Of a DNA stretch of 64,000 bases, positions 19,235 to 27,844 are shown piece after piece. The first letter of the stretch is position 1. Each line of letters starts with the position of its first letter. Under the pieces are notes generated by a model. The model was not told the origin of the DNA and did not search any database. It was given only the letters and a program-made list of their open reading frames with translations. Position numbers and translations under genes: made by a program. Source of the stretch: Palleronia sediminis (GTDB lineage: Bacteria > Pseudomonadota > Alphaproteobacteria > Rhodobacterales > Rhodobacteraceae); assembly GCF_004358695.1 (NCBI RefSeq), contig NZ_SNAA01000004.1:124001-188000 (forward strand), in the 5' to 3' direction.

Positions 19235-21850
19235 TCAGTGCACCACCGCGTCCTGCGGCGGCTGGCGGTTGCTCGTCGAGACGCGGTCGCCGACCAGCAG
19301 CCCGTCGGCCCCGGCGCTGACCGATACGGTCGCGCCGTCCGCGATGTCGCCCGCGAGGATCATCTCGGCAAGCTGGTCCTGCAGGGCCCGCTGGATCACC
19401 CGCTTGAGCGGCCGCGCCCCGAAGACCGGGTCATAGCCCTCGTCGGCCAGCCAGGTCCGCGCGGCGTCGTCCAGATCGAGCGTGATCTTGCGCGCGGCAA
19501 GCCGCTGCTCGAGCCGGCGAAGCTGGATCGTCACGATGCCGTCCATGTCGGCGCGGCTGAGCCGGTCGAAGATCACCGTCTCGTCCAGCCGGTTCAGGAA
19601 CTCGGGGCGGAAATGGGCCCGCACCGCCTCCATCACGTCGTGACGCGCCTGTGCCGAGTCGGCGCCTTCGGGCATCCGGCTCAGCGCCTGCGACCCGAGG
19701 TTCGAGGTCAGCACGATGAGCGTCTGCTTGAAGTCGACCGTGCGCCCGTGACCGTCGGTCAGAACCCCGTCGTCGAGCACCTGCAACAGCACGTTGAACA
19801 CGTCCGGGTGCGCCTTTTCGACCTCGTCGAACAGGATCACCTGGTAGGGACGCCGCCGCACGGCCTCGGTGAGGACGCCGCCCTCGTCATAGCCGACATA
19901 GCCCGGAGGCGCGCCGATCAGCCGCGCGACCGCGTGCTTTTCCATGAACTCGGACATGTCGACCCGCACCATCGCCTGGTCGTCGTCGAACAGGTATTCC
20001 GCCACGGCCTTGGTCAGCTCGGTCTTGCCGACGCCGGTGGGGCCGAGGAACAGGAAACTGCCCAGCGGGCGGTTCTCGTCGTTGAGCCCGGCACGCGCGC
20101 GGCGCACGGCGTTGGCCACGGCCTTGACCGCCGCCTGTTGCCCGATGACGCGCTTGCCCAGTTCCTCTTCCATTCGCAGCAGCTTGTCGCGCTCGCCCTC
20201 CAGCATCTTCGAGGTCGGGATGCCGGTCCAGCGTTCGACCACCTGCGCGATCTGCTCGGGGCGCACGGCTTCCTCGACCATGAGGTCGTCGTCACGCTCC
20301 TCGGCCTCGCCCAGCTTGCGCTGAAGCTCGGGGATGATGCCGTAGGACAGCTCCCCGGCGCGGGCGAGATCGCCCTCGCGCTTGGCGATGTCGAGCTCGG
20401 CCCGTGCCCGGTCCAGCTCTTCCTTGAGGACGCGCCCGGCATCGAGCTTGTCACGCTCGGCCTGCCACTTGGCGGTCATCTCGCCCGCGCGTTCCTGAAG
20501 GTCGGCCAGTTCCCGCTCCAGCGTCAGCAGCCGGTCGCGCGAGGGCTGGTCGTCCTCTTTCTTCAGGGCCTCGGCCTCGATCTGCATCTGCAGGATCTGC
20601 CGGTCGAGCGCGTCGAGTTCCTCGGGCTTGCTGTCGACCTCCATCCGCAGGCGGCTGGCGGCCTCGTCCATCAGGTCGATGGCCTTGTCGGGCAGGAACC
20701 GGTCGGTGATATAGCGATGCGACAGGGTCGCGGCCGCCACCAGCGCCGAGTCCGAGATCCGCACACCGTGGTGCAGTTCGTACTTTTCCTTGATGCCGCG
20801 CAGGATCGAGACGGTATCCTCGACCGTCGGCTCGTCGACCACGATGGGCTGGAACCGCCGCGCCAGCGCCGCGTCCTTTTCGACATGCTTGCGATACTCG
20901 TCGAGCGTCGTGGCGCCCACGCAGTGCAGCTCGCCCCGTGCCAGCGCGGGTTTCAGCAGGTTCGAGGCATCCATCGCGCCATCGGCCTTGCCCGCCCCGA
21001 TCAGGGTGTGCATCTCGTCGATGAACAGCACGATCTCGCCCGCGGCGGCCTCGATCTCCTTGAGGATCGACTTCAACCGCTCCTCGAACTCGCCGCGATA
21101 CTTCGCGCCCGCGATAAGCGCGCCCATGTCGAGCGCCAAGAGCTTCTTGTTGCGCAGGCTTTCGGGCACGTCGCCATCCACGATCCGCAGGGCGAGCCCC
21201 TCGGCGATGGCGGTCTTGCCGACGCCCGGCTCGCCGATCAGCACCGGGTTGTTCTTGGTGCGGCGGCTGAGCACCTGCATGGTGCGCCGGATCTCGTCGT
21301 CGCGCCCGATGATCGGGTCGATCTTGCCCTCGCGGGCGCGGGCCGTCAGGTCGATCGAGAACTTCTTGAGCGCCTCGTAGCCGTCCTCGGCCGAAGCCGA
21401 GTCCGCGGTCCGGCCCTTGCGGATGTCGTTGATCGCGGTGTTCAGCCCCTGCGCGCTGACCGCGCCGGCATCCAGCGCGTCCTTGGCCTTGGACTTGACC
21501 ATGGCCAGGGCCATGAGGATACGCTCCACCGGCACGAAACTGTCGCCCGCCTTGGTCGCGAGCTTTTCGGCCTCGTCCAGCACGCGGGCGGTGGACTGGT
21601 CGAGATAGACCTGCGCGCCGTCGCCCGTCACCCTGGCCATCTTGCCAAGGTGCAGCTCGACCTGTTCGGCGACCCGTTGCGGGGCGCCGCCGGCGCGGGT
21701 GATGAGGTTGGCCGCCAACCCCTGCTCGTCGTCCAGCAGGGCCTTCAGCAGGTGTTCGGGGACCAGCCGCTGGTGGTTCTCGCGCATCGCGATGGTCTGG
21801 GCCGCCTGTATGAAACCGCGCGACCGTTCGGTGAACTTCTCAAGGTTCAT
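19235..21850 (-). CDS. clpB: ATP-dependent disaggregase ClpB
   Basis: The 871-residue AAA+ chaperone forms hexamers that, with DnaK, thread and rescue aggregated proteins. The Clp N-domain covers about residues 1-150. The first AAA+ module has [13 protein letters not shown] and [13 protein letters not shown] long coiled-coil middle domain (roughly 410-530) marks ClpB rather than ClpA. The second module has [15 protein letters not shown] and ends in [22 protein letters not shown] is the pore loop. An AAGGAG site precedes the ATG. A sigma-32-like promoter lies upstream, and a strong terminator lies downstream. Confidence 0.98.
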   Translation of the reverse strand: MNLEKFTERSRGFIQAAQTIAMRENHQRLVPEHLLKALLDDEQGLAANLITRAGGAPQRVAEQVELHLGKMARVTGDGAQVYLDQSTARVLDEAEKLATKAGDSFVPVERILMALAMVKSKAKDALDAGAVSAQGLNTAINDIRKGRTADSASAEDGYEALKKFSIDLTARAREGKIDPIIGRDDEIRRTMQVLSRRTKNNPVLIGEPGVGKTAIAEGLALRIVDGDVPESLRNKKLLALDMGALIAGAKYRGEFEERLKSILKEIEAAAGEIVLFIDEMHTLIGAGKADGAMDASNLLKPALARGELHCVGATTLDEYRKHVEKDAALARRFQPIVVDEPTVEDTVSILRGIKEKYELHHGVRISDSALVAAATLSHRYITDRFLPDKAIDLMDEAASRLRMEVDSKPEELDALDRQILQMQIEAEALKKEDDQPSRDRLLTLERELADLQERAGEMTAKWQAERDKLDAGRVLKEELDRARAELDIAKREGDLARAGELSYGIIPELQRKLGEAEERDDDLMVEEAVRPEQIAQVVERWTGIPTSKMLEGERDKLLRMEEELGKRVIGQQAAVKAVANAVRRARAGLNDENRPLGSFLFLGPTGVGKTELTKAVAEYLFDDDQAMVRVDMSEFMEKHAVARLIGAPPGYVGYDEGGVLTEAVRRRPYQVILFDEVEKAHPDVFNVLLQVLDDGVLTDGHGRTVDFKQTLIVLTSNLGSQALSRMPEGADSAQARHDVMEAVRAHFRPEFLNRLDETVIFDRLSRADMDGIVTIQLRRLEQRLAARKITLDLDDAARTWLADEGYDPVFGARPLKRVIQRALQDQLAEMILAGDIADGATVSVSAGADGLLVGDRVSTSNRQPPQDAVVH

Positions 21851-21924
21851 GTGTCGTCTCCTTGCTAAGCGCCCCGGTGCGGATGCCCTGTCGCAGGCAC
21901 ATCCCGGTGGGGCCTTGTGCTTTC

Positions 21925-21954
21925 TATCTGGGAAGCGCGGGGGGCCCGATCAAG
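21925..21954 (-). promoter_or_regulatory. Heat-shock (RpoH-type) promoter of clpB
   Basis: Reading the minus strand, CTTGATC (21954-21948) and CCCAGATA (21932-21925) are separated by 15 bases. This fits the RpoH pattern CTTGAAA-N(11-15)-CCCCATnT. It lies about 75 bases upstream of the clpB ATG, as expected for a heat-shock chaperone. Confidence 0.7.
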
Positions 21955-21983
21955 ACGCGCCCTCACGCCGGGGTGAGCGGCCC

Positions 21984-22009
21984 CGCGGGAACTTATCCAC
22001 ATTCCCGCG
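21984..22009. promoter_or_regulatory. Inverted repeat enclosing a consensus DnaA box
   Basis: Arms CGCGGGAA and TTCCCGCG (eight bases, perfect) flank a ten-base spacer. Within the spacer and adjoining base lies TTATCCACA at 21993-22001, an exact DnaA-box consensus. It sits between clpB and the divergent gene at 22063, upstream of both promoters. It could bind DnaA or a dyad-recognising repressor. Confidence 0.5.
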
Positions 22010-22062
22010 CTTGATTCCCCGAAGCGTCGGATAACGGCGCACCGCAGTAAACGAGGCACAAG

Positions 22063-22338
22063 ATGAGCAGAGATTTCCCCCTCGTCGCCATGGACGCGTC
22101 CGGCATCGTCGCGCGGGCATCGTTCAGCCACGTCCATCTCGATCGCGATTTCGGCCGGGTCGAGGCCGTGGTCGACCTGATCCTGTCCCGCCCCGGTCAG
22201 CCCGCCCGCCACGCGCGGCTGCGCACCTCGGTGCCGCGCAACGGCGACGCGCCGCTGCGCGAGCGGCTGATCCGCGACGCGGCCGAACTGTCCCGCCGTC
22301 TCGCCCCCCGCACCCCCGAGATCTCCGAGGCCGCCTGA
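22063..22338 (+). CDS. Hypothetical protein divergent from clpB
   Basis: The 91-residue soluble protein has no signal peptide, no membrane helix and no cysteine. It starts MSRDFPLVAMDASGIVARAS and ends in a charged helix. GAGG six bases before the ATG and a strong hairpin just after the stop support a real transcribed gene. I do not recognise a family. It shares the clpB intergenic control region, so stress-linked expression is possible. Confidence 0.6.
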   Translation: MSRDFPLVAMDASGIVARASFSHVHLDRDFGRVEAVVDLILSRPGQPARHARLRTSVPRNGDAPLRERLIRDAAELSRRLAPRTPEISEAA

Positions 22339-22369
22339 CCGCCTTCCCTCCGGCAGCAGGCCGACGCGA

Positions 22370-22400
22370 AAAGCCGCGCCCTGTCACGGGGCGCGGCTTT
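22370..22400. terminator. Bidirectional terminator hairpin
   Basis: A perfect 12-bp stem, AAAGCCGCGCCC/GGGCGCGGCTTT, has a seven-base loop. Ending in TTT one way and AAA the other, it can serve both convergent genes (22063-22338 and the acidic protein at 22451). Confidence 0.75.
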
Positions 22401-22450
22401 GTCATGCCGGGGCATGCCCTCCGGGCATCCTGCCCGAAGGGCGGAGCGGC

Positions 22451-23233
22451 CTATTCGATGGTCGCCGCGTTGTCGTCGCGGCCTTCGGGGCCCGAGGGGG
22501 TCGGGATGAAGGGCGTGCCGCCATCGTCGGTGTCGCGGATGATCTCCTGCCCCTCTTCGGGTTCGAGATCGGTCCGCGCGTCGCGTCCCTCGGGCGCATC
22601 GGGGGCGTCGCCCTCGACGGGGGTGTCGATGGTGGCCGCGTCGCCGCCCGTCGTCTCTTCGTCCAGAAGGAACTCTTCGGTGGCGTCGCTATCCGCGCCC
22701 TGATCTATCTCGGCCGCCGGCGGCTCGTTGCCAAGCTCGCCATCCGCGCCGCCCGTTCCCGCCTCGCCGGCAGGCAGCAGGTCGGCGCCGTCCTCGCCCG
22801 CGCCCGAGCCCGAATCCGACACGCCGTCGGGCGAGCCCTCGCCCGCGTCCGAGCCGTCGTTCACCACGGGGCTGTCGACGGTGCCCGTCACCTCTTCGTC
22901 GGCCGTGGTCTCGCCCTCGATCTCGGGGGCGCCCTCGACATCGGCGGCGGGCCCCTGCTCGGCGGCGGGGATGGTATCCTCGCCCTGTGCGGCCGGGGTC
23001 ACGGCATCGACGGCGTCGGTCACGCCTTCCATGTTCTCGTCGGCCTCGCCCTCGGGGTTGGTCCCGGCGCCTGCGGGCCGCGCCTCGATATCGTCCTCGG
23101 CGATCACGGTCGGCTCGTCGGGCGGCGTCTCGTCGATGAACAGAAAGATCCCGGCGATCACGACGACCACCGCGGCCGCAACGATACCGAGAGGAAGCAG
23201 CGGGTTTCCCGCGCCTTTGGATGAATTGGCCAT
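22451..23233 (-). CDS. Single-span membrane protein with a long acidic disordered tail
   Basis: The 260-residue protein has a short cytosolic start (MANSSKGAGNP) and one hydrophobic helix at about residues 12-34. It is followed by about 225 residues dominated by Glu, Asp, Gly, Ala, Thr and Pro, with no cysteine and no fold signature. The tail probably lies in the periplasm and is intrinsically disordered and strongly negative. CAAGGAG precedes the ATG at 23233. Function is unknown; metal binding, cell-wall spacing or salt adaptation are possible but unsupported. Confidence 0.7.
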   Translation of the reverse strand: MANSSKGAGNPLLPLGIVAAAVVVVIAGIFLFIDETPPDEPTVIAEDDIEARPAGAGTNPEGEADENMEGVTDAVDAVTPAAQGEDTIPAAEQGPAADVEGAPEIEGETTADEEVTGTVDSPVVNDGSDAGEGSPDGVSDSGSGAGEDGADLLPAGEAGTGGADGELGNEPPAAEIDQGADSDATEEFLLDEETTGGDAATIDTPVEGDAPDAPEGRDARTDLEPEEGQEIIRDTDDGGTPFIPTPSGPEGRDDNAATIE

Positions 23234-23346
23234 ATCGGGCTCCTTGCTGTTGTATAGCGCAACGGAGGGCATGACGGCCGGGTTCCGGCTTGCCCGTCTG
23301 CGGCCGCCCCCCTAGGGAAGATCGACCCCGCAATATGGAGCGCGCG

Positions 23347-24039
23347 ATGACGGATGACAGGCTGATCGTGGCCCTCGATGTGCCCGACGCGGTCAGCGGA
23401 CTGGCCCTGGCCGGAACGCTCGGCGACGCCGTGGGCTTTTACAAGATCGGGCTCGGCATGCTGACCGGCGGCGGGCTGGCGCTGGCCGCCGAACTCAAGG
23501 CCGATCACGGCAAGCGCATCTTTCTCGACATGAAGCTCTTCGATATCGGCGCCACGGTCGAGGCCGCCGTCCGCGGGCTCGCGCGGTTCGACATCGACTT
23601 TCTCACCGTCCATGGCGATCCCCATGTCGTGCGCGCCGCCAAGGAGGGCGCGTCGGGCAGCGATACGCGGATTCTCGCCGTCACGGTGCTGACCTCGCTC
23701 GACCGGGCCGATCTCGACGAAAGCCTGATCCGCGCGGGCGACATGGCCGAGATCGCGACCGCGCGGGCCGACGCGGCCTTTGCCGCGGGGGCCGACGGGG
23801 TCATCGCCTCGCCGGTCGAGACGGCGGCGATCCGCGCGCTGCCCTCGGCGCGGGGGCGGCTGATCGTGACGCCCGGCGTCCGTCCCGAGGGCTCCGATCC
23901 CGGCGACCAGAAACGCATCGCGACGCCTGCCGATGCCATCGCCGCGGGGGCCGATCACATCGTCGTCGGCCGCCCGGTCTGGCAGGCGCGCGACCCCCGC
24001 GCCGCCGCCCGCGCCATCACCGACACGTTGCCCGCCTGA
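23347..24039 (+). CDS. pyrF: Orotidine 5'-phosphate decarboxylase
   Basis: The 230-residue TIM-barrel enzyme decarboxylates OMP to UMP, the last step of pyrimidine synthesis. It begins with LIVALDVPD. The catalytic Asp-x-Lys-x-x-x-Asp element is LDMKLFDIGATV. TPGVRPEG and HIVVGRPVW form the phosphate-binding end. The ATG at 23347 follows GGAG by seven bases; an upstream ATG four codons earlier is less well placed. pyrF is far from pyrB in this window. Confidence 0.95.
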   Translation: MTDDRLIVALDVPDAVSGLALAGTLGDAVGFYKIGLGMLTGGGLALAAELKADHGKRIFLDMKLFDIGATVEAAVRGLARFDIDFLTVHGDPHVVRAAKEGASGSDTRILAVTVLTSLDRADLDESLIRAGDMAEIATARADAAFAAGADGVIASPVETAAIRALPSARGRLIVTPGVRPEGSDPGDQKRIATPADAIAAGADHIVVGRPVWQARDPRAAARAITDTLPA

Positions 24040-24043
24040 CGGG

Positions 24044-24072
24044 CTGGACGCGCGCGCCCCGCGCGACTAGAC
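24044..24072 (+). promoter_or_regulatory. Promoter of tRNA-Arg
   Basis: CTGGAC (24044-24049) and CTAGAC (24067-24072) are spaced by 17 bases, and the tRNA begins 12 bases after the second box. This is consistent with a housekeeping alphaproteobacterial promoter. Confidence 0.55.
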
Positions 24073-24083
24073 CGTGCCCGGCC

Positions 24084-24160
24084 GGTCCCGTGGCTCAACT
24101 GGATAGAGCAGCCCCCTCCTAAGGGGCAGGTTGCAGGTTCGAACCCTGCCGGGATCACCA
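24084..24160 (+). tRNA. tRNA-Arg (anticodon CCU)
   Basis: A full cloverleaf can be drawn. The acceptor stem GGTCCCG pairs with CGGGATC (one G-T). The D-arm is GCTC/GAGC, the anticodon stem GCCCC/GGGGC holds a CTCCTAA loop with anticodon CCT, and the T-arm is GCAGG-TTCGAAC-CCTGC. The discriminator A is followed by an encoded CCA at 24158-24160. It decodes AGG, a rare codon in such a GC-rich genome. Confidence 0.95.
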
Positions 24161-24425
24161 CCCCCCCCGCCCCGAACCCATGCCCCGCGCGGCCGCCTAC
24201 GATTGTTGCGCGGCGCCTCCGATGAGCGTGGACGGCCCCGTTTTTTGCGCGTATTCGGGTCTCAGGGCACCGGTGCGCCGGGTGGCCCGCACAGACAGGC
24301 GGCCGATCCGCCACTCCCAGGGGTTCATGGACGGACAATGCACGCGATCGTTCCGATGCCAGCACGCGGCGATGCCGATGGACCCGGATCGGGGGGCGGA
24401 GGTCATGCGGAGGGGTGAGATCGGA

Positions 24426-26582
24426 ATGACACCCCTCGAAGACCGCGCCCTCGCGACGGCGATCCCCGCGCCGTCGTTCAAGCAGCTTTTCGACGCGGCG
24501 CCCGCGCTGATCTCGGTGCATGAGGGGCCGGACCATGTCTGCATCTACGCCAACCCCGCCTACGAGCGGGCGGTCGGCCCCCGCGTCCTGATCGGCCGCG
24601 CCTATCGCGAGGTCTTTCCCGAACTCGACGGCATGGGGTTCGCCGAGACGCTGGACCGGGTGTTCCGCACCGGCGATCCGGTCGAGCTGCCGCAGGCCCG
24701 CGCCGTTCTCGACATGGGCGCGCAGGGCAGGGTGCCGAAATGGTATCGGCAGGTCGTCCAGCCGTGGCAGGACGATGACGGCGCGATCAAGGGTGTCATG
24801 TCGTTCTCCTTCGACGTGACCGAGCAGGTCGAGGCCCGGATGCGGGCCGAGGACAGCGAACGGCACATGTCCTATGCGCTCAAGGCCAGCGGCACGGTCG
24901 GCACGTTCCACTGGGACACGAAAACCGACCAGATGGCGGTGGACGAGGCTTTCGTGATCGCCTTCGGCTTTCCCGCCTTCCGGGTGGGCGCGCGGCTGCC
25001 GCTCAAGGCCTTCACCGACGTGATCCACCCCGCCGACCGCGACCGGGTGCTGGCGGCGATCGAGCACGCCGTCGACACCGGCGAGCCCTACGAGGAACAG
25101 TATCGCACTGTCGACGACAGCGGCATCGTGCGCCACATCCTCGCGCAGGGGCGCTGCGTGCGCGATGCCGATGGCGCGCCCGACCGGTTCACCGGGGTCA
25201 TCATCGACACCACCCGCCAGCGCCGCGCCGAGGATGCGCTGCGCGAAAGCGAGGCGCGGCTGAGATCGGTCTTTTCCTCGATCGACCAGGGCTATTGCCT
25301 GGCCGAGATGATGCTCGACCGCGAGGGCGAGCCGGTCGATTACCGCTTTGTCGAGGTCAATCCGCTGTTCGAGCAGATGACCGGCCTGAAGGACGCCGAG
25401 GGCCGCACCGCGCGCGAGCTGGTTCCGGGGCTCGAGGCGAAATGGATCGAAACCTATGCGCGGGTCGCCTTTCGCAACGAAACCCTCAGGTTCCAGGATC
25501 GTTCGGACGTGATGGGACGGCATTTCGACGTCTTCGCCATGCCGGTCCCGCCGCTCGGGCGGTTCGTCATCGTCTTCAAGGACATCACCGAAGAGCAGCA
25601 TATCCGCGAGGCGCTCGTCCGCAGCGAGGCGCAGTTCCGCAGCATCACCGAGGCGATGCCCCAGATGGTCTGGGCGACGCGCCCCGACGGGCACCACGAT
25701 TTCTTCAACGCGCGCTGGTACGAGTTCACCGGCGTGCCCGAAGGGTCGACCGATGGCCATGAGTGGAACGGCATGTTCCACCCCGACGACCAGGTCAAGG
25801 CGATGAAGCTGTGGCAGCACTCCCTCGCGACCGGCGAACTGTACGATATCGAGTATCGCCTGCGCCACCGCTCGGGCGAATATCGCTGGGTTCTGGGCCG
25901 GGCGCAGCCGGTGCGCGACGAAAGCGGCGCCATCGTCCGCTGGCTCGGCACCTGCACCGATATCCACGAGATCAAGAGCGCCGAAGAGCAGCGCGAGCTG
26001 ATGCTGGGCGAGATGAACCACCGGGTGAAGAACACGCTCGCCATGGTGCACGCGATGGTGTCGCAGACCCTGCGGCAGGCCGACAGCCTCGCGGACGCCA
26101 GCGCCGCGATCCATGTGCGCATCACCAACATGGCGCAGGCCAGCGACCGGCTCATCAACTCGACCTGGTCCGAGACCCGCATCCCCGCCGTGGTCGACGC
26201 CGCGCTGGCCCCGCACTGCCTGAGCAGGAGCCGTTTCACCATCGAGGGCCCCGACCTGCCCATCGGCTCCAAGCAGGCGCTGGCCCTGACCATGGCCCTG
26301 CACGAGCTCGCGACGAACGCGACGAAATACGGCGCGCTCTCGACCGAGGGCGGGCGGGTGACGGTCGCATGGGGGGTCGAGGACGGCCCCGAGGGCGCGT
26401 TCCGCTTTTCCTGGACCGAGCATGGCGGCCCCCCGGTCGCCGCGCCCGCGCGCCGAGGCTTTGGCAGCCGCATGATCGAAGAGGCGCTGGCGGGCTATTT
26501 CAACGGCACCGCCGCGCTGGACTATGCACCCGCGGGCCTGACCTTCGTGCTGCACGCGCCGCGCGCGGGCCTCGTCGACTGA
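24426..26582 (+). CDS. Multi-PAS HWE-family sensor histidine kinase
   Basis: The roughly 718-residue protein has four PAS/PAC-like sensor domains, at about residues 18-135, 148-265, 275-395 and 400-520; DVTEQVEAR, DTTRQRRAE, DITEEQH and DIHEIKSAEE end them. It then has an HWE kinase core. LGEMNHRVKNTLAMV carries the phospho-accepting His at about 532, HELATNATKYGALS is the N-box with the family's extra histidine, and WTEHGGP is the W-x-E motif. No membrane helix is seen, so it senses cytosolic cues such as redox or light via PAS ligands; no GGNCRFLQ-type LOV cysteine motif is visible. The start is uncertain among several ATGs from 24372 to 24426. No response regulator is adjacent. Confidence 0.88.
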   Translation: MTPLEDRALATAIPAPSFKQLFDAAPALISVHEGPDHVCIYANPAYERAVGPRVLIGRAYREVFPELDGMGFAETLDRVFRTGDPVELPQARAVLDMGAQGRVPKWYRQVVQPWQDDDGAIKGVMSFSFDVTEQVEARMRAEDSERHMSYALKASGTVGTFHWDTKTDQMAVDEAFVIAFGFPAFRVGARLPLKAFTDVIHPADRDRVLAAIEHAVDTGEPYEEQYRTVDDSGIVRHILAQGRCVRDADGAPDRFTGVIIDTTRQRRAEDALRESEARLRSVFSSIDQGYCLAEMMLDREGEPVDYRFVEVNPLFEQMTGLKDAEGRTARELVPGLEAKWIETYARVAFRNETLRFQDRSDVMGRHFDVFAMPVPPLGRFVIVFKDITEEQHIREALVRSEAQFRSITEAMPQMVWATRPDGHHDFFNARWYEFTGVPEGSTDGHEWNGMFHPDDQVKAMKLWQHSLATGELYDIEYRLRHRSGEYRWVLGRAQPVRDESGAIVRWLGTCTDIHEIKSAEEQRELMLGEMNHRVKNTLAMVHAMVSQTLRQADSLADASAAIHVRITNMAQASDRLINSTWSETRIPAVVDAALAPHCLSRSRFTIEGPDLPIGSKQALALTMALHELATNATKYGALSTEGGRVTVAWGVEDGPEGAFRFSWTEHGGPPVAAPARRGFGSRMIEEALAGYFNGTAALDYAPAGLTFVLHAPRAGLVD

Positions 26583-26670
26583 GGGGCCGCGCCCCGTCAT
26601 CGCGGGTTTGCGCGGCGTAAACCTTCCGTGCAAGAAATCGTCCGCGATGTTAGCGGCCGAGAGGGTTCGG

Positions 26671-27693
26671 ATGACAAGATCGACCATCCACGACGTGGCC
26701 CGCGTCGCAAGGGTCAGCCTTTCCACCGTCGACCGAGTCCTCAACGACCGCAACCGGGTGCGCCCCGCGACCCGCGCCCGCGTCGAAGAGGCGGTGCGCG
26801 CGCTGGGCTATGTCCGTAACGCGGCGGCGGCGAACCTGTCGCGGCAGCGCCGGTTCCGCTTTCTCTTCGTGCTGCCGGCCGGGGCCAACAGCTTCATGCG
26901 CAATCTCGAGCGCGAGGTGGTCGCCTATGCCCGGTCGCTGGCGGCCGAGGGCGTCGAGGCCGAGGTGCGGCTGGTCCCGCCCTTCGACGGGGAGGCGCTG
27001 TTTCGCGAGCTCGATGCGCTGACCCCCGGCGCCTTTGACGGCACCGCCTTCGTCGCCGTCGATTCGCCTGCCGTCCGGCGTGCCGTCGCGCGGTTGCAGG
27101 CCGCCGATCTGGGTGTCGTCACCCTGGTCTCGGACCTGCCGGCCGATCTGCGCGCGCATTTCATCGGCATCGACAATATCCGCGCCGGCCGCACCGCCGC
27201 CCGGCTGCTCGGCGGGTTCTGCGGCGACCGCGCGGGCCGGATTGCCGTCGTCGCGGGCGCGATGCGGGTGAACGACCATGCCGAGCGCTATGCCGGGTTC
27301 CGGCAGGTGCTGGCGCAGGATTTTCCCCATCTCGAGGCGCTGCCGCCGGTCGAGGCGCTGGACGACGCGGGCAGGGCCGAGACGCGGCTGGCCGCGCTGC
27401 TCGACGCGACCGAGGACGTGGTGGGCATCTACAGCCTCGGCGCGGGCAATCGCGGGGTGGTTGCCGCGCTGGGGCGCCGCGACCCGGCCCCTCCCGTCGT
27501 CGTGCACGAGCTGACCGAACATTCGCGGCGCTGGTTGCTCGAGGGCCGGATCGACGCGGTCATCCGGCAAGACCCCGCCCGCGAGGCCCGCGCCGCCCTG
27601 CGCACCCTGCTGGCCCTGTCGCAGGGCAAGCCCTTCGACCGCGACGAGAACCGCGTCGGGATCGAGATCTTCCTGCGCGACAACCTTCCCTGA
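26671..27693 (+). CDS. LacI-family transcriptional regulator
   Basis: The 340-residue regulator has an N-terminal LacI helix-turn-helix (TIHDVARVARVSLSTVDRVL) and hinge, and a periplasmic-binding-protein-like effector domain from about residue 60. IGIDNIRAGRTAARLL is typical of that domain. It lies directly upstream of, and in the same direction as, an isomerase/dehydrogenase/ABC-importer operon and is its likely repressor, with the imported sugar or a metabolite as inducer. GAGAGGG precedes the ATG. The 150-base gap to the next gene includes an AT-rich patch around 27739-27776 that could hold promoter and operator. Confidence 0.9.
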   Translation: MTRSTIHDVARVARVSLSTVDRVLNDRNRVRPATRARVEEAVRALGYVRNAAAANLSRQRRFRFLFVLPAGANSFMRNLEREVVAYARSLAAEGVEAEVRLVPPFDGEALFRELDALTPGAFDGTAFVAVDSPAVRRAVARLQAADLGVVTLVSDLPADLRAHFIGIDNIRAGRTAARLLGGFCGDRAGRIAVVAGAMRVNDHAERYAGFRQVLAQDFPHLEALPPVEALDDAGRAETRLAALLDATEDVVGIYSLGAGNRGVVAALGRRDPAPPVVVHELTEHSRRWLLEGRIDAVIRQDPAREARAALRTLLALSQGKPFDRDENRVGIEIFLRDNLP

Positions 27694-27844
27694 ACGTGCC
27701 GCGCGGCGGGGTTTCGGACGGGCGGGGGCGCAAGGCCCTTTTCCCGGCCGAAAAATGAGGTACGTTGGTCAAAACGCGGGCGACCGGCGGCGCGGCCCTG
27801 CATGACGGGGCGCGCGCGCGATCGGCACCAGAGGGGAGGATTGC

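Noticed and set aside
19091-21868. A 925-residue plus-strand open frame over clpB
   Set aside because: It is an antisense shadow of clpB, with no ribosome-binding site and no recognisable domain.
24084-24425. tRNA-Arg as an integration site for a mobile element
   Set aside because: No integrase, direct repeat of the tRNA 3' end, or change in base composition is visible downstream; the next genes look native.
23955-26753. A 932-residue minus-strand open frame over tRNA-Arg and the sensor kinase
   Set aside because: It crosses a tRNA and is antisense to the kinase; long open frames on the opposite strand are expected at this GC content.
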